A stretch of 64,000 bases of DNA from Gillisella vitis (GTDB lineage Bacteria > Pseudomonadota > Alphaproteobacteria > Rhizobiales > Rhizobiaceae), in NCBI GenBank assembly GCA_009744235.1, contig WPHV01000005.1, positions 248,001 through 312,000 on the forward strand, written 5' to 3'. Position numbers and translations under genes: made by a program. This document shows, in pieces, positions 25,050 to 33,793 of this stretch (positions within the stretch are counted from its first letter, which is position 1; every line of letters begins with the position of its first letter). Under the pieces are notes generated by a model. It made no database searches and had not been told where the DNA came from. It saw only the letters and a list, made by a program, of their open reading frames with translations.

Positions 25050-25244
25050 GAAATGCATGGAACCTGTTTGCACCTGATCAAGCCAGAAAGAAAGCTTCGA
25101 CGATAACAGCAGCACGTTGTCAGCGCCCAGGTCGTCACTTATACCCCATATTTTACAGCTATAGGCCCATCTTCCTATAAACGGGCTTCCAAAAAACGGG
25201 CTTCCCCAAAAGTCCTCGAGAAAAGCGGCAAGGGCAAAGCGACA

Positions 25245-25913
25245 ATGACCCCATTTCATCCAAGGAGAATCCCGGACCATTTCCAAGGGTATTTTCTGAA
25301 CCGTTCCAGCACAATCAACGGGTTACCCCTACGCCTGGCCGTCACATTCCTGGGTTTTGCAGGCAGCGCCGCACCGGCCTTTGCCCATGTTCTGGGTGGC
25401 CCCATGGGCGGCTTCGGCAGCGGGTTCGAGCATCCACTGCTGGGCGCCGATCACTTCCTGGCCATGCTGGCGGTCGGTCTCTGGGGCGCGCAGATGGGGG
25501 GCCGCTCCGTCTGGACCCTGCCCGCCACCTTCCCGCTGATCATGTGCATCGGCGGCGTGATTGGTATGTTGGCCGACATTCCCGACCCGGTGATTTCAGG
25601 CGGCATAGCGCTCTCGCTACTGGCGCTGGGCGCTGCCATCGCCGCCAACTGGAAAGCCCCCGAATTCGCCTCCCTGGCGATCATCGCACTGTTTGCGCTG
25701 TTCCATGGCTATCCCCATGGCAAAATGGCCCCTAACGCCACCGACCCCGCCGCCTACACTGTCGGCTTCGTCGTCGCCACCGGCATGATCCACATCCTCG
25801 GCATCGCCATCGGCTACGGGTTGGGGCGGCTGTATAACGGCCTTGTGGTACGGGCGCTGGGCGGGCTGATCGTGATTGCGGGGGTGTATTATCTGGTGAC
25901 GGGTCAGATGTAG
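25245..25913 (+). CDS. HupE/UreJ family permease (copy 2)
   Basis: The 222-residue protein is a clear paralogue of the product at 24342-24950. It has the same H-x5-D-H motif (HPLLGADH) at about residues 64-71, GYPHGKMAP for CHGYAHGAELP and GMIHILGIAIGYG for the C-terminal histidine helix. The signal segment ends GSAAPAFA|HVLGG. The ATG at 25245 has only a weak ribosome site, so the N-terminus is uncertain. It is transcribed away from copy 1 and stands alone. Two diverged copies in one locus may serve different metals or different enzymes. Confidence 0.82.
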   Translation: MTPFHPRRIPDHFQGYFLNRSSTINGLPLRLAVTFLGFAGSAAPAFAHVLGGPMGGFGSGFEHPLLGADHFLAMLAVGLWGAQMGGRSVWTLPATFPLIMCIGGVIGMLADIPDPVISGGIALSLLALGAAIAANWKAPEFASLAIIALFALFHGYPHGKMAPNATDPAAYTVGFVVATGMIHILGIAIGYGLGRLYNGLVVRALGGLIVIAGVYYLVTGQM

Positions 25914-26110
25914 TGCTTTTGCAACTCTGTCGTTGAGGGCGGGCATCACGTCAGTGATGAGCTTGTTAATTACAGATTAGAATATGAATGAATTATTTTC
26001 AGCTTACATGGTGCCGCCGATCTCTCCTCACATCAAGCTCATCTTAAGCTAATGCTGATGAACTTGGATGAATGAAGGCGTAAACGTGTACAAATTCAAA
26101 AAGGTGATAA

Positions 26111-26443
26111 ATGCGGCTGTTTTTTTTCGTGGTACTGACTGCCTTAACAGGGACACCTGCATCAGCGTTAACCAGTGCAGAGCTTTTACAGTCCGATCAA
26201 AACTACGCCAGAGGATATCTGTGGGGCGCACTGAACTCTTACTTACTTTTGGTTTCCCCCGAGGCTAACGGCGATAACGAGAAAGCGCGTGCTAGTCGCC
26301 TCAAATGCCTTCAAAACGCGAAAATCAACGACCGCATCTTCCATCAAGCGGTAATCGGTTACATCAACCTAAATCCAAGGGCGTTGACGGAAGACGCCGT
26401 GGGGCCAATGATTCGAACTCTCATTGAAATCTGTGAGAGATAA
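26111..26443 (+). CDS. Small exported protein of unknown function
   Basis: The 110-residue protein starts at an ATG preceded by AAGGTG. Its first 19 residues form a signal peptide (MRLFFFVVLTALTGTPASA). The mature part is helical, LTSAELLQSDQNYARGYL, and ends AVIGYINLNPRAL...MIRTLIEICER with cysteines at both ends of the second half (KCLQN and EICER). The layout is a little like Rap1a/Tai-type immunity proteins, which are small periplasmic helical proteins with a GY-I-x-x-x-P segment, but this is weak. No type VI secretion gene is near. Expression and function are unknown. Confidence 0.5.
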   Translation: MRLFFFVVLTALTGTPASALTSAELLQSDQNYARGYLWGALNSYLLLVSPEANGDNEKARASRLKCLQNAKINDRIFHQAVIGYINLNPRALTEDAVGPMIRTLIEICER

Positions 26444-26550
26444 CAAACTTGCCGACACCGATTATTTCGCAAAGACCTATATATCCTCAAATCAGAAAGT
26501 AATGCCAATTTTCCGGCATACACTAAGTGACTGATTTCCTAAAAGGAAAA

Positions 26551-26627
26551 TGGTACGGTTGGGGGGTCTCGAACCTCCGACCTCAGGTGCCACAAACCTG
26601 CGCTCTAACCAACTGAGCTACAACCGC
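26551..26627 (-). tRNA. tRNA-His(GTG)
   Basis: Read on the minus strand the gene is 77 bases long including CCA. The D-arm (GTAGCTCAGTTGGTTAGAGC), anticodon stem-loop with TTGTGGC and anticodon GTG, and T-arm (GGAGG TTCGAGA CCCCC) are all intact. The base before G1 is T, so no G-1 is encoded, and the discriminator base 73 is A. This is the known alphaproteobacterial form of tRNA-His, in contrast to the G-1:C73 pair of most bacteria. Confidence 0.95.
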
Positions 26628-26737
26628 ACATCAAGCGCTAGCGCTTTCGAGGGGTCACATACGGGGCGTGGGAGAATTTTTCAAGCCCCTTTTTGCGCTT
26701 CCCCATTTATTTACAGATCACTGGCCGCAACGGCAAT

Positions 26738-26762
26738 AAAAAGGGCCGGACGAACCGACCCT
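26738..26762 (-). terminator. Rho-independent terminator after the phasin gene
   Basis: On the minus strand AGGGTCGG pairs with CCGGCCCT (one G-U pair) around a short loop, followed by TTTTT. It starts 31 bp past the phasin stop. Confidence 0.85.
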
Positions 26763-26792
26763 CTCATCTTCATCAATATGTGACCGGAAAGA

Positions 26793-27242
26793 TCAGGAGA
26801 CCTTGAAGCTGGACATTGCCTTTTCAGCGGCTTCCTTGCCGGGCTTTGCCACGGTTTCGGCAACCTTCTTGACGGTTTCCTGCATGGCCTTGGCCTGCTC
26901 GACGGTGACTTCAGCCTGCTTGCGGATGAAGGCGGTCTGCAATTCAACCAGTTCAGCAACAGACTTGACGCCCATCAGAGCTTCCATGTGCGACAGGGAC
27001 AGCTCGGCATTGGTGCGCAGGGCGTCGATAGCCTTGAGGCCAAGCTCCATGCTGCCGCTCTGGGCGCTCTGCAAGGTGGCTTCAACCGTCTTGGTGGCGT
27101 CTTCGGCAGCGGTCTTCATCTTAGCATAGGCTTCCTTGGACTGAGCAGCGCCCTTCTCAGTGAAGTCGCGCAGGCTGTCGGAAATCTTTGCAGGGTCGAA
27201 GGCAGCGGCAGAGAAAGGGGTGGATTTCGAATTGGTAGCCAT
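26793..27242 (-). CDS. Phasin family protein
   Basis: The 149-residue protein is amphipathic and helical throughout, with the family pattern SLRDFTEKGAAQSKEAYAKMKTA, LKAIDALRTNAELSLSHMEALMG and VELQTAFIRKQAEVTVEQAKAMQ. Phasins coat polyhydroxybutyrate granules and limit their size. The gene stands alone, with its terminator at 26738 and a symmetric site upstream at 27311-27349. There is no signal peptide. No other polyhydroxybutyrate gene lies in the window. The TGC-rich sequence upstream is compatible with control by a PhaR-type repressor. Confidence 0.9.
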   Translation of the reverse strand: MATNSKSTPFSAAAFDPAKISDSLRDFTEKGAAQSKEAYAKMKTAAEDATKTVEATLQSAQSGSMELGLKAIDALRTNAELSLSHMEALMGVKSVAELVELQTAFIRKQAEVTVEQAKAMQETVKKVAETVAKPGKEAAEKAMSSFKVS

Positions 27243-27310
27243 GATGAACTCCTTGGAAGGGGCTGATCGTTGCAGCCCGGTGTTTTTCGATAGAGGCTAT
27301 ATAGCAAGAC

Positions 27311-27349
27311 TTATTGTGCGTTGCAATATTATGTTGCGATGCACAATAA
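27311..27349. promoter_or_regulatory. Inverted repeat upstream of the phasin gene
   Basis: Arms TTATTGTGC (27311-27319) and GCACAATAA (27341-27349) are perfect complements separated by 21 bp. The interval holds TTGC at two places. The site is about 70-110 bp upstream of the phasin start and could bind a PhaR-type regulator, which favours TGC-rich DNA. The same arm length and spacing occur at the mmsA promoter (21546-21584). Confidence 0.5.
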
Positions 27350-27421
27350 AATAATTACTCACATTAACCCTGTTTGGCGATAGAGGCGCTCTTCGCTGGA
27401 CCCGGAGGGGGTGCGAAGTTA

Positions 27422-27436
27422 TTAAAAATCTGTTAA
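27422..27436. promoter_or_regulatory. CtrA box (TTAA-N7-TTAA) upstream of the PdhS-like kinase gene
   Basis: TTAA at 27422-27425 and TTAA at 27433-27436 are separated by exactly seven bases, the full CtrA consensus. It lies 39 bp before the ATG at 27476. PdhS-type kinases act on the DivK/CtrA circuit, so a CtrA site here would form feedback. The site was found by eye and chance occurrence is possible in an AT-rich gap. Confidence 0.6.
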
Positions 27437-27475
27437 TTCAGAACAGTGCCGGCGAAAAAGCTCGACAGGTTGACC

Positions 27476-30400
27476 ATGCCCGCTATCCAATACCCCTTCA
27501 TTGATATCGCCGTGCATAGCGCGGTCAGGGCCAAGTTTGCGCGTGGAGATGCGCTCGCGCTGTTTTCGCCGGATCTGGAACGGGTGCTGTGGGCCAATGG
27601 CGCCGGAGCGGGTTTCTTCGGAACGGCTTCGGTTTACGATTTTCTCGACCAGGGGCCGCCGCGTCAGGATGTCACCTTCCGGCAGATCGCCGCCATGGCC
27701 CGGCAGTTGAAAACGACGGGCGAAGCGCGCCGGTTGGTGGTGCGGGCCGGTTCGGGCTTTCGCCTTGTGCCTGTTGAAGCGCAGCTGGAACGGCTGGAGA
27801 TCCGCCCCGGTGAAGTGGTCATCCTGTTTTCCATGCCGGTCAGCTACCGCGACGCCTCAGCCCGCAGCGAAGCATTGCTGCGCGGCTTCGAGGACCCTGA
27901 TACCCATATGGCTCTTCTGGACAGCAAGGGCGCGGTGATCCGGGCATCCGGCAATTTCGACCGGCTCGGCATTACTCCACGCACAATCGAAACCATCGTG
28001 CAGATGGCGCAAGTCCAGCCCGGCGGCCTGATGAAGCGGCCTATTCCGACCGCGCGCGGCAACCTGCCCGCTGCGCTGGGCAAAATTGCCGACGACCCTG
28101 CAATGTTCCTGCTGTTTGCAGTGGAAACCCTGCTGGGAACGCTGGATACGTCGGATGGGTTTACTGAGGAACAACCCACCCCGGCTTCCGTAACGTCGCC
28201 ACAGGTCCACGAACCGCAGGTTTCGATAGAGCCCGCCGTGGCCGCTGTTGAGACCCATCTTTCTGAGCCTCCCCCATCCGAGACTTTTCCAGCCGCGGAT
28301 ACAATCGCTGTCGAGGTTGAAGAGGGCAAGCCTGAGGACGCCAAGCCCGAAGAAACCAGATCGACGGAGACGTTCGAGGATGTGGTCGAAGCCCTGGGCA
28401 GCATTCACGAGTTGGAACCTGAGCCGGAAGACCTGTCTCAGGCGGATGCGATGAGCCCGCAGCCGGACGATCATGCTGAAGACAAGCCCCTGCCTGAAGA
28501 CGAGCCCGCGCCTGAAGAACTGTCCGTTCCTGAGGAAAGCCCCGCTGAAGCGGAACAGCCCGCGACGTCCGACGCGACGTTGACCGAGGATCATCAAGCC
28601 AGCACGGATCTGCCGGATTCCGATCTCCATCCCGATGTCGAACAGGATGAGATCGAAGCCGAGGACGATGCCCGCCTGGAGGAAACCACAAAGCCCGAGG
28701 CCATCACTGACCCCGCTGACCAGCCTGACGAGAGTGAAGCCGAGACAACCGCATCCAGCGCGGATGCTTTTGAGCAGGACGAAGAGGGCGAAACGGAGCC
28801 AGCCTCGCATTCTGCGGAAGAGACGCCAGAACTGCCGGAAACCGTCAGCGAACAGGCCGCAGGGCAACAGGAAACCACCCAGCAGGATTTCGCCTTCGCT
28901 CCAACCATGCGGGCGGCGCGGTTCGTTTGGAAGGTCGATGCACTCGGCTGTTTCAGTGAAGTCTCACCGGAATTTGCCAAGGCGGTCGGCCCGCGGTCGG
29001 CGGCCATCGAAGGCCAGACCTTTGCCGATCTCGCCGCCCTGTTCAATCTCGATCCCGATGGCAAGATCGTCGAATTGCTGAAAAAGCGCGATACCTGGTC
29101 CGGCAAGACGATCTATTGGCCGATTGAAGGCACCAGCTTGAAAGTGCCGGTCGATCTGGCCGCCTTGCCGACCTACACCCGCAATCGCGATTTTGATGGC
29201 TTCCGAGGCTTTGGCGTCGTGCGGCTGGCCGATTGCATCGAAGATATCGACAAGGTCGGACTGACCTTAAGCGCCCCCCTTGATCAGGCCAGCACGGCCG
29301 AGCAAGTGGCGCAAGCCGATCCTCAGCAAGACATGCGGAATGATGTCGCCGCTCCGGCAGAGGTCGAGAACGCTGATACCATCCCTGTGCCAGAACGGGT
29401 GGAAGAACAGGTGGCGGAACGGCAAGAGGTTCCGGCCTTGATCATCAGCGCTCCGGCCCCCCTTCCGCAGGCGGAAAATATCGTTCAACTCAAGCCCCGC
29501 AATTTCGGCCGCGAAGGCTTGAGCCCCGCTGAACATGCGACCTTTCAGGAAATTGCCCGCAGACTGGACGCACTCGGTGCAAAATCCGCTGACGGCAGCC
29601 GCGATCTATCGCCCAAAAAGAGACCTAACGACACTGGGCGCGACGACAAACCCGCTGCAGAAGACCAAAACCCATCCCCTGTTGACGCAGCAGATGCCGA
29701 CGCAGACCATGCGACACCCGAGGCGACGGATACAACAGTGCCTTCGCCACGTGCCGAGCGCGACAGCCTGCCTGAGAATGACAACACAAAACCAGATCCA
29801 GACACCGATCTATCGGCATCGCAGGCCAGTGAAGAGGTCATTGACGAGGTAATTGACGAGTCAACAAGCGCCGAAGACGGCGACGATCTGGCTGGCGTCG
29901 TTTCTGACCAGGAAGAGGACTCTCCCGCTGAGACCGTCGTCGAATTCCCCACCCCCTCCGCTGGTGACGAAGTTTCCGCCAATACGAACGATGTCACGGA
30001 GGATGGAAAAAGCGCTGCGGACGAGATGATCCTGCCGGTCGCATCCGTGCCTGGCGCTCTCCTGCCACGCCCGCCGCGCGATGTGGTGTTTTCGCCTGAT
30101 GTGCTGGACATGCTGCCCGTGGCGTTGCTCGCTCATCGCGGTGATACCCTGATCCATGCCAATCCGGAATTTCTGGCGCTGACCGGCTATGCCGATCTCG
30201 GCGCATTGGCTCAGGCAGGTGGGCTGGACGTGCTTTTACAGCGTGACGACGTGGTGCAAGGCGACAATCCGCAAGACAATCAGCCTGGAACGGACGACGC
30301 GCGTCGTGATGGCAGGCTCGTTGTGGTCAGGGCCGATGATGCGCTGGTGCCGGTCTCGGCGCGGCTGCAATCGATCCGCTGGGAAGAGGCCAGCGCCTTG

Positions 30401-31669
30401 CTGCTGGCGCTGGTGCCGCAGGCTCCGGCAAAGCCTGCCGAGACGCCCGGAGCGGACCATACTCTTCGTCCGGTTTCCGATGCCGGTGACGGTTCACAGC
30501 CTGGATTGGACCATCCGACCCGGCTCGATGCAGTGGAGCATACCGGCCTGCGCATTGAGGTGGAGGAATTGCGCTCCATCCTGGAAACGGCAACCGATGG
30601 CGTGGTGACCATCAGCACCGACGGCGAAATCCGCTCGGTAAACGGCGCGGCCAGCGCGCTGTTCAACTATGACGAAGACGATATTCGCGGTAAGCCGTTC
30701 GTTACGCTGTTTGCCCATGAGAGCCAGAGGGCGATCCTCGATTATCTCGGTGGGCTGACCGGCCATGGCGTGGCCAGCGTGCTCAACGATGGACGCGAAG
30801 TGATCGGCCGGGAATCGTCCGGCGGCTTCATCCCGCTGTTCATGACCATTGGTCGGCTTTCCTCTTCCAACGGCTTTTGTGCTGTCATCCGCGACATTAC
30901 CCAGTGGAAGCGCACCGAAGAGGAATTGCGCAGCGCCAAACGCGCCGCAGAAACCGCCAATGCCCACAAGACCGACTTCCTGGCACGGGTCAGCCATGAA
31001 ATCCGCACGCCGCTGAATGCGATTATCGGCTTTGCCGATATCATGGCGGATGAGCGCTTCGGGCCGATTGGCCATGGGCGCTACGCTGAATATGCCGCCG
31101 ATATCGGCCGTTCCGGCCGACATGTGCTGGATATCGTCAACGATCTCCTGGATATTTCCAAGATCGAGGCGGGCGAAATGGATCTCGACTTCATCGCGGT
31201 CGGCTTGAACGAGACGGTGTCGGAAGCCGTCGCCATCGTCCAGCCGCAGGCAAACGGCCAACGGGTGATCATCCGCACGGCGCTGTCGCAATCGGTGCCG
31301 AATGTTGTGGCTGACATGCGGTCGATCAAGCAGATCGTCCTCAACATTCTGTCGAACGCCATCCGGTTCACGCCTTCAGGTGGGCAGATCATCGTCTCCA
31401 CCAATTACGAGCCGAATGGCAGCGTAACCCTGCGGATTCGCGATACCGGGATCGGCATGACGCGGGCGGAACTGGAGCAGGCCATGAAGCCGTTCCGGCA
31501 AGTGTCTCCCGGCGGCGCCCGGCTGCGTGGCGACGGCACCGGTCTCGGATTACCGCTGACCAAGGCGATGGTGGATGCCAACCGCGCCAGCTTTGCCATC
31601 CAATCGACACCGAACGAAGGTACGCTGGTGGAAATCACCTTCCCCTCTCCGAGGGTTCTGGCGGGATGA
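27476..31669 (+). CDS. pdhS: PdhS-like PAS sensor histidine kinase with long acidic linkers
   Basis: From the ATG at 27476 (a GTG ten codons upstream is possible) the protein has 1397 residues. An N-terminal PAS-like module (about 1-130) is followed by a very acidic, proline-rich linker (about 225-470), a PAS-like segment (478-590), a second linker (about 685-845), PAS modules near 870-930 and 1030-1140, and the kinase core. The H-box is SHEIRTPLNAIIGF with H1174, followed by ERFGPIGHGRYAEY, LLDISKIEAGEM, the N-box LNILSNAIRFT and the G-box GTGLGLPLTKAMVDANRA. These kinase features match the PdhS/DivJ/PleC group that controls DivK phosphorylation and asymmetric division. No membrane helix is seen. 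The linkers show compositional bias and may be phase-separating or polar-targeting. Confidence 0.85.
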   Translation: MPAIQYPFIDIAVHSAVRAKFARGDALALFSPDLERVLWANGAGAGFFGTASVYDFLDQGPPRQDVTFRQIAAMARQLKTTGEARRLVVRAGSGFRLVPVEAQLERLEIRPGEVVILFSMPVSYRDASARSEALLRGFEDPDTHMALLDSKGAVIRASGNFDRLGITPRTIETIVQMAQVQPGGLMKRPIPTARGNLPAALGKIADDPAMFLLFAVETLLGTLDTSDGFTEEQPTPASVTSPQVHEPQVSIEPAVAAVETHLSEPPPSETFPAADTIAVEVEEGKPEDAKPEETRSTETFEDVVEALGSIHELEPEPEDLSQADAMSPQPDDHAEDKPLPEDEPAPEELSVPEESPAEAEQPATSDATLTEDHQASTDLPDSDLHPDVEQDEIEAEDDARLEETTKPEAITDPADQPDESEAETTASSADAFEQDEEGETEPASHSAEETPELPETVSEQAAGQQETTQQDFAFAPTMRAARFVWKVDALGCFSEVSPEFAKAVGPRSAAIEGQTFADLAALFNLDPDGKIVELLKKRDTWSGKTIYWPIEGTSLKVPVDLAALPTYTRNRDFDGFRGFGVVRLADCIEDIDKVGLTLSAPLDQASTAEQVAQADPQQDMRNDVAAPAEVENADTIPVPERVEEQVAERQEVPALIISAPAPLPQAENIVQLKPRNFGREGLSPAEHATFQEIARRLDALGAKSADGSRDLSPKKRPNDTGRDDKPAAEDQNPSPVDAADADADHATPEATDTTVPSPRAERDSLPENDNTKPDPDTDLSASQASEEVIDEVIDESTSAEDGDDLAGVVSDQEEDSPAETVVEFPTPSAGDEVSANTNDVTEDGKSAADEMILPVASVPGALLPRPPRDVVFSPDVLDMLPVALLAHRGDTLIHANPEFLALTGYADLGALAQAGGLDVLLQRDDVVQGDNPQDNQPGTDDARRDGRLVVVRADDALVPVSARLQSIRWEEASALLLALVPQAPAKPAETPGADHTLRPVSDAGDGSQPGLDHPTRLDAVEHTGLRIEVEELRSILETATDGVVTISTDGEIRSVNGAASALFNYDEDDIRGKPFVTLFAHESQRAILDYLGGLTGHGVASVLNDGREVIGRESSGGFIPLFMTIGRLSSSNGFCAVIRDITQWKRTEEELRSAKRAAETANAHKTDFLARVSHEIRTPLNAIIGFADIMADERFGPIGHGRYAEYAADIGRSGRHVLDIVNDLLDISKIEAGEMDLDFIAVGLNETVSEAVAIVQPQANGQRVIIRTALSQSVPNVVADMRSIKQIVLNILSNAIRFTPSGGQIIVSTNYEPNGSVTLRIRDTGIGMTRAELEQAMKPFRQVSPGGARLRGDGTGLGLPLTKAMVDANRASFAIQSTPNEGTLVEITFPSPRVLAG

Positions 31670-31888
31670 TCGGCATGGTCTCCCGATTCGAGGCGGTCAA
31701 ATGATGCGCAGCGTTTCGCCGCGAGCTGTCATTTCTGCGTCCTCTATCAGGGAAAACCGGGTTTCACTTTTCCCTGACAAACTCTAGATCCAGCGTAAAA
31801 GCCTGAACAAATTGCCAGGCAAAACCCTTTGCTGTATCGAAACGGCGGCAGTGGACATACTCTTCGCACCGAATGTGAAAGGCCTGAT

Positions 31889-33784
31889 GTGACGCTCGGT
31901 TCAAAACGGAAATGGTCTGGACCCAGGCGTTGGCACGGTCCCCGGCTGGCCCGCGCGGCGATTGCTGTCATTGCGGTTGCGCTTTGCGTTTTTGTCGCAT
32001 CCCGGCTGGCAGCGCCTTATATCGTTTCCAGCAGTCTGGTGCGCGGCAGTATCGAAAAGGCCATCAGCCGCTGGAGCGGCCATGACGTGGAGATAGCAGG
32101 CACACCCAGCCTGCAATTCTGGCCGGAACCCCGCATCACCCTGCCCAATGTGACGATTACCGACCGTGACGACACTCAACCTGGTGGGACGGATGGCAAT
32201 GCCAAGCGCGTTCTTGCCCATATCGACCTGCTGTCGGCGTCGTTCGGACTGGTGCATGCGGCGATGGGCAACCCGGTCTTTGACGATTTCCATCTCAGCC
32301 GACCCCACATCTACATGCGGCGCAATGCGCAAGGCCATCTCGATTGGGCGGGACAGGGCTTGCTCTCCGATGCCATCTCTCATGTCCAGGAGAGTACCAA
32401 GGGCGGACAGAGCCTCGACAAGGCCTATGATGCCCGGATCGGATCGATCACCATTGAGAATGGCCGGATCGATATCGAGGATCAACCGTTACAGCGCCGG
32501 GTGGTGATCGACAGCATCTTTTCCCATCTGTTCTGGCCAGTGATGTCGGCACCCGCGATCGGCAACGCCAATATGATCATCGGCGGCGTGGCCACCCAGC
32601 TGGATTTTGCCTCCACCCAGCCCTTGATCCTGCTGGGCGGCGGGGTTGGGCAGGCGGATTTTTCGCTGACCGCACCGACCTTGAAGGGCAGTTTCAGCGG
32701 CACGACCGGGCTTGCGCCCGCCCGTTTTGCCTCAGGCCAGCTCAGCCTAGCGATTTCCAATGTGCCTGGACTTCTTGCCTGGACGGGTGCCGCACTGCCG
32801 GGCACGGAAGCGCTGCACACGGTCTCCGTCAAGGCCACGGTGACGGCGGAGACTGACAAGATCAGGCTGGACAGCCTGTCCTTTACCGCCAACGACACAA
32901 GCGCCACCGGCCTGATGGAAATGGCCCAAGCGAAAAGCGGCAAGCCGAAACTGAGCGGCACGCTAGCCTTCGAGCAGATGGATATTCCAACGTTTCTCGG
33001 TGCATTTTCACTTTCGACACCCGATACCGGTGCCAATAGTGGAAAAACGGGCCTGCTGGACTGGCTGGAATTCGATCTGACCTTGTCGGCCCGCAAAGCG
33101 ACCTATGCGCCCTTCACCCTTACCGATATGGGTGCCAGCATTCTGGCCACCGATGGCACCGTGGTTTTCGACATTGCCGACAGCACACTGGCCGAAGGAA
33201 CATTGATTGCCCATCTCGAAGGCCGCAATGGCGGCTTTGACGAAGGTGGCCATCTCGATCTGTCGCTGACCAATGCCGATCTTTCCGATATCGAAGGCAA
33301 GCTGGCGCTGAATGGCCCCCTGCCGCTCGGGTCAGGCTCCCTGACACTGTCAGCCGCGACCAACCGGGCGCTGTGGGAAACCCGCGCGGCGGATATTACC
33401 GGCACATTGGACCTCAGCGCCGGACCGGGCCGGATCACCGGCGTCAACCCAGAGGGCATCCGGCGCAAGGCAGCGGAGCAGAAGTTTTTCCGATTGCAGG
33501 ATGCTGGCACGGGTGAATTGCCATTTGACAGCCTGACTGTGTCAGCAACGCTTGATGATGGCAGTATCAATATTGGCAAGGGTGATCTGCTGGGCAGTGT
33601 GCAGTCCTCCTCTTTTTCCGGTGTCATTCCCTATAATTTCAAGGGACTGGCTCTCTCGACGGAAGTCCGCCCCGGCACCGCCTATGCCAGCAGCGCCAGT
33701 GATGCCGCTGGCAATTTTGCGCCACTGCGGATGTTCATCGGCGGCTCCTGGCCGGATCTGATCCTGTCACCAGCCCGGCCTTGA
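31889..33784 (+). CDS. AsmA family protein
   Basis: The GTG at 31889 has AAAGG in front; a TTG 20 codons upstream would also be in frame. From the GTG the protein has 631 residues. One N-terminal membrane helix (ARAAIAVIAVALCVFVAS) precedes a large beta-rich periplasmic body. AsmA landmarks include RGSIEKAISRWSGHDVEIAG, LQFWPEPRITLPNVTI, HIDLLSASFGLV and, near the end, DGSINIGKGDLLGSVQSSSFSG. AsmA-like proteins influence outer-membrane lipid transport and assembly. The gene follows pdhS by 219 bp and converges on potI with 9 bp between the stops. The substrate is unknown. Confidence 0.8.
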   Translation: MTLGSKRKWSGPRRWHGPRLARAAIAVIAVALCVFVASRLAAPYIVSSSLVRGSIEKAISRWSGHDVEIAGTPSLQFWPEPRITLPNVTITDRDDTQPGGTDGNAKRVLAHIDLLSASFGLVHAAMGNPVFDDFHLSRPHIYMRRNAQGHLDWAGQGLLSDAISHVQESTKGGQSLDKAYDARIGSITIENGRIDIEDQPLQRRVVIDSIFSHLFWPVMSAPAIGNANMIIGGVATQLDFASTQPLILLGGGVGQADFSLTAPTLKGSFSGTTGLAPARFASGQLSLAISNVPGLLAWTGAALPGTEALHTVSVKATVTAETDKIRLDSLSFTANDTSATGLMEMAQAKSGKPKLSGTLAFEQMDIPTFLGAFSLSTPDTGANSGKTGLLDWLEFDLTLSARKATYAPFTLTDMGASILATDGTVVFDIADSTLAEGTLIAHLEGRNGGFDEGGHLDLSLTNADLSDIEGKLALNGPLPLGSGSLTLSAATNRALWETRAADITGTLDLSAGPGRITGVNPEGIRRKAAEQKFFRLQDAGTGELPFDSLTVSATLDDGSINIGKGDLLGSVQSSSFSGVIPYNFKGLALSTEVRPGTAYASSASDAAGNFAPLRMFIGGSWPDLILSPARP

Positions 33785-33793
33785 TCGTTCACA

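Noticed and set aside
24270..25106. 278-codon plus-strand open frame opposite hupE copy 1
   Set aside because: It is a shadow; the HupE motifs are on the minus strand.
25014..25244. Cobalamin or nickel riboswitch between the hupE copies
   Set aside because: No conserved riboswitch core was recognised; only a short inverted repeat is visible.
31829..31888. TTG start for the AsmA-like gene
   Set aside because: The GTG at 31889 has a better ribosome site (AAAGG) and leaves a typical short cytoplasmic tail before the membrane helix.
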